A stretch of DNA of 5,521 nt from the NCBI GenBank assembly GCA_937910785.1, contig CALDLG010000121.1, positions 1-5,521 on the forward strand. Direction: 5' to 3'. The first letter of the stretch is position 1. Each line of letters begins with the position of its first letter. The DNA comes from an uncultured Lachnospiraceae bacterium. Lineage in GTDB: Bacteria > Bacillota > Clostridia > Lachnospirales > Lachnospiraceae. This document shows positions 1 to 4,888 of the stretch, in pieces. The position numbers were made by a program, and so were the translations under genes. The notes beneath the pieces were generated by a model. That model had not been told where the DNA came from, did not search any database, and saw only the letters and a program-made list of their open reading frames with translations.

Positions 1-209
1 GGGAACTGATCGGCAGAATTTTTGACGAGCTGCTGGAGGACGGTGTGGAAATAGATGAAATCGCCATGATCCGGAAATTTTTTTTGAAAAAAAATTTTCA
101 TTCGAATACCGCAACGGACAAGGAAAGGCAGAAAATGTACGGTTTCCTTTATCGAAAAGGGTTTCAGCCGGATGCAATCAACAGAGCGCTTTTGCTTGAC
201 ATAACATGA
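1..209 (+). CDS. recX: Regulatory protein RecX, C-terminal fragment (5' end outside window)
   Basis: The open frame begins at base 3 and gives 68 codons, ending in TGA at 207-209. The visible protein runs ELIGRIFDELLEDG, then a basic stretch KFFLKKNF, then ERQKMYGFLYRKGFQPDAINRAL. The last part is the typical C-terminal helical repeat of RecX, in which a K/R-rich helix, a FL.R+GF turn and a final I..AL helix follow each other. RecX binds RecA filaments in the cytoplasm and limits their activity in recombination and SOS induction. The position just upstream of rny supports the call, because recA-recX-rny is a common order in clostridia; recA would be expected to the left of the window. The fragment carries an unusual T8-G-A8 tract at 78-94, read in frame without disruption. 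The assignment rests on a short C-terminal piece, so the family is likely but not certain. Confidence 0.8.
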   Translation, partial: ELIGRIFDELLEDGVEIDEIAMIRKFFLKKNFHSNTATDKERQKMYGFLYRKGFQPDAINRALLLDIT

Positions 210-223
210 TTTTCGATGTAGAA

Positions 224-253
224 TTGATTTGTTGTAGTTTGCTAAATTAGAAT
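224..253 (+). promoter_or_regulatory. Putative SigA-type promoter for rny
   Basis: A -35-like TTGATT (224-229) and a -10-like TAGAAT (248-253) are separated by 18 bp, in the gap between recX and rny. Transcription would begin near 260, so the hairpin at 264-297 would lie at the extreme 5' end of the message. The match is good at -10 and moderate at -35. Readthrough from recX is also possible, since no terminator follows recX. Confidence 0.5.
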
Positions 254-309
254 GTTTTTTACAGCAATGGGGGAGCCACGCCGGGTTTTTCCATTGCGAA
301 TGCATTCTA
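248..309 (+). other. Two-tier inverted repeat / hairpin in the rny leader
   Basis: An inner stem pairs 264-274 with 287-297. It has seven Watson-Crick pairs (GCAATGG with CCATTGC), then three G-U pairs and one A-U, around a 12-nt loop at 275-286. An outer inverted repeat TAGAATG (248-254) and CATTCTA (303-309) flanks it, giving a nested element. The outer 5' arm overlaps the predicted -10 box, so a transcript from that promoter would carry only the inner hairpin, while readthrough from recX would carry both. There is no T-run after the stem, so it is not an intrinsic terminator. I do not recognise it as a known riboswitch class; a stability or regulatory role for the rny leader is an inference. 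Confidence 0.5.
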
Positions 310-355
310 TTATAGATATGTACAATGAAAACTAAATAAGGAGGTGCTCCTGTAA

Positions 356-1912
356 ATGCCTAATGGGATAGCAGTTGTAGTATCAATACTCCTCACCCTT
401 GTGGTATCGATTCCGCTTACGGCAGTGATCGCGACCAATTATCGTAAGAAGGTCGTGGAAGCGAAGCTCGGAAATGCGGATGAGAAGGCGAGGGAAATTA
501 TTGATGAAGCTCTCAAAACGGCTGAAACGAAGAAGCGGGAAGCGTTGCTTGAAGCCAAGGAAGAAACCATTCATACCAAGAATGAGCTGGACAAGGAAAT
601 CAAGGAACGCCGGGCGGAAGCTCAGAGATATGAGCGAAGAGTTCAGCAGAAGGAAGAGAACATCGATAAGAAAGCGGATGCTATTGAGAAAAAGGAAGCA
701 AGTCTGGCAGCCAGAGAAGAAGCATTGACCAGACAACGCGAAGAGATTGCGAAGCTGAATGAGCAAAGATTACAGGAACTGGAACGAATCTCAGGTTTGA
801 CCTCCGAACAGGCAAAAGATTATTTGTTGAAAATTGTTGAAGATGAAGTGAAACATGAAGCCGCTGTGATGATTAAGGAAGTGGAAAGCAGGGCGAAGGA
901 AGAAGCAGATAAGAAAGCGAAGGAATATGTCGTAACAGCCATTCAGAAATGTGCTGCGGATCATGTTTCCGAGACAACGATATCTGTTGTACAGCTTCCG
1001 AATGACGAAATGAAGGGCAGAATTATCGGTAGAGAGGGACGAAACATCAGAACTCTTGAGACCATGACCGGTGTGGATCTGATTATTGACGATACGCCGG
1101 AAGCAGTCATTTTATCAGGATTTGATCCGATTCGTCGTGAGGTTGCAAGGATTGCGCTGGAGAAACTGATTGTGGACGGGCGTATTCATCCGGCCAGAAT
1201 TGAGGAAATGGTTGAGAAGGCGCAGAAAGAAGTAGAAGTAATGATTAAAGAAGAGGGTGAAGCCGCTACCCTGGAGGTAGGCGTACATGGCATTCATCCG
1301 GAGCTTGTCAGATTACTCGGTAAAATGAAGTTCAGAACCAGTTATGGACAGAATGCGCTGAAGCATTCGATTGAGGTAGCTCAGTTATCCGGTCTGCTCG
1401 CAGCGGAGATGGGACTGGATGTCAGAGTGGCGAAGCGTGCAGGTCTTCTGCACGATATCGGTAAAGCCGTAGATCATGAGATGGAAGGTTCCCATATTCA
1501 GTTAGGTGTGGAGCTTTGTAGAAAATACAAGGAATCACCGACCGTTATTAATGCAGTTGAGTCTCATCATGGCGATGTTGAGCCTCAGACATTGATTGCT
1601 TGTCTGGTACAGGCTGCGGACACCATTTCCGCCGCAAGACCGGGTGCAAGACGAGAGACATTGGAAACATATACAAGCAGGTTAAAACAATTAGAAGACA
1701 TTACAAACAATTTCAAAGGTGTTGATAAATCTTTTGCTATTCAGGCAGGTAGAGAGATTCGTGTTATGGTAGTTCCGGAACAGATTACGGATTCTGACAT
1801 GGTATTGCTCGCAAGAGACATATCCAAACAGATTGAAGCGGAATTGGAATATCCCGGTCAGATCAAGGTCAATGTAATCCGCGAAAGCCGCGTTATCGAC
1901 TACGCTAAATAG
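356..1912 (+). CDS. rny: Ribonuclease Y (membrane-anchored endoribonuclease)
   Basis: This 518-residue protein is full length for RNase Y (B. subtilis about 520). Domains in order: an N-terminal membrane anchor at about residues 5-27; a long charged coiled coil at about 30-200, rich in E, K, R and A; a KH RNA-binding domain at about 208-275 with the GxxG loop GREG at 225-228; and an HD hydrolase domain at about 330-430. HD metal-site candidates are H337, the HD pair H366-D367 in LLHDIGK, H380, H404-H405 and D422. RNase Y starts mRNA decay by endonucleolytic cleavage at the inner face of the membrane and is a main element of the Firmicute degradosome. The ATG at 356 is chosen because AAGGAGG (338-344) lies 11 bases upstream and the membrane helix starts at once. 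The gene stands alone as a transcription unit on its 3' side, closed by a strong terminator. No key residue is missing. Confidence 0.98.
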   Translation: MPNGIAVVVSILLTLVVSIPLTAVIATNYRKKVVEAKLGNADEKAREIIDEALKTAETKKREALLEAKEETIHTKNELDKEIKERRAEAQRYERRVQQKEENIDKKADAIEKKEASLAAREEALTRQREEIAKLNEQRLQELERISGLTSEQAKDYLLKIVEDEVKHEAAVMIKEVESRAKEEADKKAKEYVVTAIQKCAADHVSETTISVVQLPNDEMKGRIIGREGRNIRTLETMTGVDLIIDDTPEAVILSGFDPIRREVARIALEKLIVDGRIHPARIEEMVEKAQKEVEVMIKEEGEAATLEVGVHGIHPELVRLLGKMKFRTSYGQNALKHSIEVAQLSGLLAAEMGLDVRVAKRAGLLHDIGKAVDHEMEGSHIQLGVELCRKYKESPTVINAVESHHGDVEPQTLIACLVQAADTISAARPGARRETLETYTSRLKQLEDITNNFKGVDKSFAIQAGREIRVMVVPEQITDSDMVLLARDISKQIEAELEYPGQIKVNVIRESRVIDYAK

Positions 1913-1917
1913 TGCAC

Positions 1918-1952
1918 AAAACTCTGTGGAGAGATCCGCAGAGTTTTTTTTT
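1918..1952 (+). terminator. Intrinsic terminator of rny
   Basis: The stem ACTCTGTGG (1921-1929) pairs with CCGCAGAGT (1936-1944) with one G-U pair and a 6-base loop, and is followed by nine T (1944-1952). Three A just before the stem extend the pairing into the T-run. It starts 5 bases after the rny stop codon. Confidence 0.93.
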
Positions 1953-1974
1953 CTGCATCCACACATTTTTTCTC

Positions 1975-2020
1975 TTGTTTTTGTCAATAGTTTGTAGTAG
2001 AATAGTTGGCAGTGTATGAT
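1975..2020 (+). promoter_or_regulatory. Two overlapping SigA-like promoters for the aminotransferase gene
   Basis: Two candidates lie between the rny terminator and the aminotransferase. The first is TTGTTT (1975-1980), 17 bp, TAGAAT (1998-2003). The second is TTGTAG (1992-1997), 17 bp, TATGAT (2015-2020). Both have ideal spacing and five of six matches at -10, but weak -35 boxes. The strong terminator upstream makes a promoter here necessary, though the sequence cannot decide which one is used. The second -10 overlaps the palindrome at 2016-2033. Confidence 0.6.
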
Positions 2021-2033
2021 TGTATACAATTAT
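2016..2033. promoter_or_regulatory. GntR-like operator palindrome
   Basis: The sequence holds a perfect 12-bp palindrome ATTGTATACAAT (2019-2030). It extends to an 18-bp near-palindrome at 2016-2033 with one mismatched pair. It agrees at 15 of 18 positions with ATACTTGTATACAAGTAT, the B. subtilis gluconate (GntR) operator as I recall it. It overlaps the second -10 and would lie just downstream of the first promoter's start, a classical repressor position. A half-site-like ATACTTGT follows at 2057-2064. No GntR gene is in the window, so the binding protein is unknown. Confidence 0.5.
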
Positions 2034-2085
2034 CCATTCGTACAAAGTACAGATTTATACTTGTGACATGGAGGAGAGAAGGAGC

Positions 2086-3390
2086 ATGGTTAAAGTTATG
2101 AAGCCTTACAAAGAGATGAGTAAAGAGGAACTTTTGTCATTGAAAGCGGAGCTCGGAAAGCAGTTCGAAGAGGCAAAGAGCAGAGGGCTGAAACTGGATA
2201 TGTCCAGAGGAAAACAGTCTACGGCGCAGCTTGATATGACGATGAGCATTATGAACGTATTCGATTCCGATTCCGTTCTCAAAACGGAAGACGGCCTGGA
2301 CTGCAGAAATTACGGTCTGCTGGACGGGATTCCGGAAGTGAAGAAGCTTTTGGGGGATATGATGGGAGTACCGGCACAGAATGTAATTGTTTTCGGAAAC
2401 TCCAGCCTGAGCGTTATGTATGACATGGTCTCCCACTCCGTGACACATGGTGTGATGGGCAGCACGCCCTGGTGCAAGCTGGATAAAGTGAAATTTTTAT
2501 GTCCGGTTCCGGGATATGACAGACATTTTAAGATTACGGAATATTTCGGCATTGAGATGATTAATATTCCGATGACGGCCGAAGGACCGGATATGGATCT
2601 GGTAGAGAAATATGTGAGTGAAGATCCGGCAGTGAAGGGCATCTGGTGCGTTCCGAAATATTCCAATCCACAGGGAATTTCCTATTCGGATGAGACGGTC
2701 AGAAGATTTGCCCGCCTGAAACCGGCGGCGGAGGATTTCAGGATTTTCTGGGACAATGCCTATGCGGTGCATCACTTATATGACGATCGCCAGGATGAGA
2801 TTCTGGAGATTCTCAGTGAATGTGAAAAGGCCGGAAATCCTGATCTGGTATTTGAATTCTGCTCGACTTCCAAAGTGAGCTTTGCGGGAGGCGGCATTGC
2901 CGGAATGGCGGCATCCGTGAAGAATCTGGATTCTATCAGAGCGGGTGTAACAATTCGTACGATCGGTTACGATAAGGTCAACCAGCTGCGTCATGTAAAA
3001 TATTTTAAAGATATTAACGGCATACGGGAGCATATGAGGAAGCATGCGGAAATTATCCGTCCTAAATTCGAGGCGGTATTGCAGGTGCTCGACAGAGAGC
3101 TGGGCGGACTCGGCATCGGCGAATGGAATAAGCCGGTAGGCGGATATTTCATTTCATTCGAAGCGATGGAAGGCTGCGCGAAGGAAATCGTGGCAAAATG
3201 TAAGGAAGCGGGTGTTGTTATGACCGGTGCGGGTGCCACCTATCCCTATGGAAATGACCCGAAAGACAGCAATATTCGAATTGCGCCGACCTTCCCTACA
3301 CCGGAGGAAATGGCGGAGGCGGCGGATCTGTTCGTTCTTTGTGTGAAATATGTAAGCGTCATGAAGCTTTTGGGCGAAAATGAAAAATAG
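2086..3390 (+). CDS. PLP-dependent class I aminotransferase, MocR-like / type Ic aspartate aminotransferase family
   Basis: The 434-residue protein has fold-type I PLP aminotransferase features. Numbering from the chosen start, these are SNPQG with N194, FWDNAY with D223 and Y226 (PLP ring and phenol contacts), STSK with the Schiff-base lysine K263 followed by the GGG(I)AG phosphate-side loop, and R398 in SNIRIAP, which binds the substrate carboxylate. The N-terminal LDMSRGKQS and the NYGLLDGIPEVKKLLGDMMGV segment match the Aminotran_MocR family, which includes the Corynebacterium glutamicum aspartate aminotransferase. Unlike true MocR proteins it has no N-terminal DNA-binding domain. It probably moves an amino group between an amino acid (aspartate is the best guess) and a 2-oxo acid in the cytoplasm. 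The ATG at 2086 is preferred: GGAGGAG (2070-2076) lies 9 bases upstream. ATG 2098 is possible. The frame also opens from TTG 2020, inside the palindrome, which is unlikely. Family confidence is high; exact substrate is not shown. Confidence 0.9.
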   Translation: MVKVMKPYKEMSKEELLSLKAELGKQFEEAKSRGLKLDMSRGKQSTAQLDMTMSIMNVFDSDSVLKTEDGLDCRNYGLLDGIPEVKKLLGDMMGVPAQNVIVFGNSSLSVMYDMVSHSVTHGVMGSTPWCKLDKVKFLCPVPGYDRHFKITEYFGIEMINIPMTAEGPDMDLVEKYVSEDPAVKGIWCVPKYSNPQGISYSDETVRRFARLKPAAEDFRIFWDNAYAVHHLYDDRQDEILEILSECEKAGNPDLVFEFCSTSKVSFAGGGIAGMAASVKNLDSIRAGVTIRTIGYDKVNQLRHVKYFKDINGIREHMRKHAEIIRPKFEAVLQVLDRELGGLGIGEWNKPVGGYFISFEAMEGCAKEIVAKCKEAGVVMTGAGATYPYGNDPKDSNIRIAPTFPTPEEMAEAADLFVLCVKYVSVMKLLGENEK

Positions 3391-3490
3391 AAACAGGGTA
3401 TTGAGAACACCCACTGTACAACCCGGTTTTGTAAAATGAGCGTTTTGCATTTACCTGTTAACTGAAATCAGAAAGGAGGATGGGAATTCT
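3391..3490 (+). other. Aminotransferase-nudF spacer with weak hairpin and nudF ribosome binding site
   Basis: This 100-bp gap contains a weak bulged stem at 3393-3417 (ACAGGGT against ACC-CA-CTGT) without a T-run, so no convincing terminator. I also see no convincing promoter. A strong AAGGAGG (3473-3479) lies 11 bases before the nudF ATG. Co-transcription of nudF with the aminotransferase is therefore plausible. Confidence 0.45.
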
Positions 3491-4024
3491 ATGGAGAAAT
3501 TTGAACGTCTGGGAAGAACACTGGTGCACAGGGGAGTGATTATTGACTATTATCAGGATACGATTAAGGTTCCCAACGGGAACATCGTGAAATGGGATTT
3601 TATTGCACACAAAGGCGCCGCGGCGGTTGTGGCGGTAAATGCGGAAGGAAAGCTGCTGATGGTGAGACAGTACCGCAATGCGCTGGACCGGGAGACGCTG
3701 GAAATACCGGCAGGCGGTCTGGAAAGCGCGGAAGAGCCGACAGATGTGGCTGCGGCAAGAGAGCTGGAGGAGGAGACCGGTTATAAGGCCGGTAAACTGG
3801 AGCTTTTGATGACTCTGCGCACGACGGTAGCCTTCTGCAATGAGAAAATAGACGTTTATGTCGCCACCGATTTACAGCCGAGCAGACAGCATCTGGATGA
3901 GGACGAATTTATTAATGTGGAAGCTTATGATGTTGAAGAGCTTGTTCAGATGATCTATGACTGCAAAATTCAGGATGGTAAGACCGTATCCGCCCTGTTG
4001 GCATATAAGAATAAGTATTGTTAA
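3491..4024 (+). CDS. nudF: Nudix hydrolase, ADP-ribose pyrophosphatase type
   Basis: The 177-residue protein carries a complete Nudix box at residues 76-98: G76, E82, then REL at 90-92, catalytic E94-E95 and G97. This fits GX5EX7REUXEEXGU exactly. Upstream, MVRQYRNALDRETLEIPAGG is the typical lead-in of ADP-ribose pyrophosphatases, and LDEDEFINVEAYDVEEL in the C-terminal third is also typical. The enzyme hydrolyses ADP-ribose and related sugar nucleotides to AMP plus the sugar phosphate, as cytoplasmic housecleaning of NAD turnover products. Length is slightly below B. subtilis NudF (about 185). After the box, the segment TTVAFCNEKI stands where many ADP-ribose pyrophosphatases have a SPGF..E motif; the downstream glutamate E118 is kept. 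The position before spoIIM and xerD repeats the B. subtilis nudF-spoIIM-xerD neighbourhood. The start is fixed by AAGGAGG at 3473-3479. Confidence 0.92.
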   Translation: MEKFERLGRTLVHRGVIIDYYQDTIKVPNGNIVKWDFIAHKGAAAVVAVNAEGKLLMVRQYRNALDRETLEIPAGGLESAEEPTDVAAARELEEETGYKAGKLELLMTLRTTVAFCNEKIDVYVATDLQPSRQHLDEDEFINVEAYDVEELVQMIYDCKIQDGKTVSALLAYKNKYC

Positions 4025-4029
4025 AATAT

Positions 4030-4058
4030 GTATACATGCGTTTTCTCCGACATATATT
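4030..4058 (+). promoter_or_regulatory. Candidate SigE-type (mother-cell) promoter for spoIIM
   Basis: CATATATT (4051-4058) matches the sporulation SigE -10 consensus CATACAHT at 7 of 8 positions. A -35-like GTATACA (4030-4036) lies 14 bp upstream and shares the ATA core but is otherwise a modest match. Transcription would start near 4066, leaving a very short leader before the spoIIM start. In B. subtilis spoIIM is transcribed by SigE, which makes the placement sensible. AT-rich sequence gives chance matches, so this is tentative. Confidence 0.4.
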
Positions 4059-4084
4059 TAGTTAGTTGGAAAGAGGGCATGGAT

Positions 4085-4690
4085 ATGATGTTAAGACAAG
4101 CGAACAGAAACGGTTATTATCTGCTTTATCTGTTTATGACAGGTCTGTTTCTCGGAATTCTGTTAGTGAATATCAGGCATGACGTCTGGATGAAGGAAGA
4201 CGGCCTTTTGAATGCGGCAATGATAAAGCAGCTGCAGAACAGTGAACTGGACGGAAACTATCTGTTTGGTTATATTGTCAGAAGCAGAATTTCAACCATA
4301 CTGGTTATCAGTATGCTTGCATCTACGATGATAGGACTTCCGATCGTATGCGGATATGTCTGCTATCTGGGAGCCAGCGCGGGCTGTATCCTTTCGATAG
4401 CGGTGATCCGCTACGGTATCAGAGGTCTTTTTTTCATGGCAGCGGGCATTTTTCCACAGGCGATTCTGCTGATACCGGGATATTTTCTTCTGTTTCGCTG
4501 GGGACTTGACTGTAACAGGGGACTTTACGGAAAAATTGACGGACTGGAAGGCCGTTATCTGATCGGCAGACAGTTTCTGATTGCCAAAGGAGTAAAGCTT
4601 TTAGGAATACTGCTCATCATTCTTTCCGGCTGCATTTTGGAAAGTTATGTAAACCCAAAAGTTTTGCAATTTGTCTTAAAAATTTTTTAA
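4085..4690 (+). CDS. spoIIM: Stage II sporulation protein M (engulfment complex membrane protein)
   Basis: This is an integral membrane protein of about 201 residues with roughly five hydrophobic segments, numbered from the chosen start: about 10-30, 69-90, 92-109, 112-137 and 171-188. An extracytoplasmic or loop region rich in charged residues lies between the first two. The FPQAILLIPGY stretch (about 123-133) fits the conserved P-x-x-x-x-x-x-P motif of the SpoIIM/DUF95 family. B. subtilis SpoIIM (about 214 residues) acts with SpoIIP and SpoIID as the DMP machine that thins septal peptidoglycan and drives engulfment of the forespore; SpoIIM is its membrane anchor and recruits SpoIIP. The neighbours nudF and xerD support the name. 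ATG 4085 is chosen because GAGGG (4073-4077) lies 7 bases upstream. ATG 4079 and 4088 are alternatives, and ATG 4028 is in frame but lacks a ribosome binding site. The gene implies a spore-forming organism or recent descendant of one. Confidence 0.88.
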   Translation: MMLRQANRNGYYLLYLFMTGLFLGILLVNIRHDVWMKEDGLLNAAMIKQLQNSELDGNYLFGYIVRSRISTILVISMLASTMIGLPIVCGYVCYLGASAGCILSIAVIRYGIRGLFFMAAGIFPQAILLIPGYFLLFRWGLDCNRGLYGKIDGLEGRYLIGRQFLIAKGVKLLGILLIILSGCILESYVNPKVLQFVLKIF

Positions 4691-4888
4691 TATTTTTTTA
4701 ACAATTTCTCAATATATAGTAGACATAAAATGCACCCGGACGATATGTTGTATTTAGGGGAAAAAATAACGGAAATGCCCGAAAAATCAAGGAAAAATCC
4801 ATTTGCTTTTCTGAAAAAATCTGCTTATAATGTTAAATGAGCGTTGGTTTCATTAACATAAAACCAGAGGGGAAAGGCTTCCGAATTG
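4691..4888 (+). promoter_or_regulatory. xerD upstream region with SigA promoter and phased A-tracts
   Basis: No gene is seen in this 198-bp gap. The clear promoter is TTGCTT (4803-4808), 17 bp, TATAAT (4826-4831), with a perfect -10 and ideal spacing; transcription would begin near 4838. Upstream and within the spacer, A-tracts centred at about 4763.5, 4774, 4784, 4795 and 4816.5 are set about one or two helical turns apart. This is the pattern of intrinsically curved DNA or an UP-type element. AT-rich T-tracts at 4683-4699 follow the spoIIM stop but form no proper terminator. Confidence 0.75.
4830..4866 (+). repeat. Interleaved inverted repeats at the xerD transcription start
   Basis: ATGTTAAATG (4830-4839) is an inverted repeat of CATTAACAT (4851-4859) apart from one extra base. 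TGGTTT (4845-4850), inside its loop, is the perfect complement of AAACCA (4861-4866). The two stems interlock in the order of an H-type pseudoknot. The first arm overlaps the -10 box, so a transcript from the local promoter could form only the second stem, a 10-base-loop hairpin right before the ribosome binding site. As DNA, the first repeat could be an operator. Function is unknown. Confidence 0.4.

Noticed and set aside
264..297. Leader hairpin as a recX terminator
   Set aside because: The stem is not followed by a T-run; mixed sequence leads on to the rny ribosome binding site.
474..728. Arg/Lys-rich open frame overlapping rny in another frame
   Set aside because: It is the out-of-frame reading of the charged coiled-coil region of rny, has no ribosome binding site, and shows no recognisable domain.
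2020..2085. N-terminal extension of the aminotransferase from TTG 2020 or ATG 2068
   Set aside because: TTG 2020 lies within the promoter/operator palindrome and has no ribosome binding site; ATG 2068 overlaps the GGAGGAG that serves ATG 2086. The extra residues do not resemble the family.
3393..3417. Hairpin after the aminotransferase as a terminator
   Set aside because: The stem is short and bulged and is followed by mixed sequence rather than T residues.
4028..4084. Extended spoIIM start at ATG 4028
   Set aside because: No ribosome binding site precedes it, and the GAGGG before 4085 gives better spacing. The extension would also cover the SigE-like promoter.
4675..4699. AT-only inverted repeat and T-tracts at the spoIIM end as a terminator
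   Set aside because: The potential stem has only A-T pairs and almost no loop, so it would be too weak; some termination at the T-tracts cannot be excluded.
4730..4840. A 36-codon open frame from ATG 4730 to TGA 4840
   Set aside because: It has no ribosome binding site, runs through the xerD -35 and -10 boxes, and its lysine-rich content comes from the phased A-tracts.
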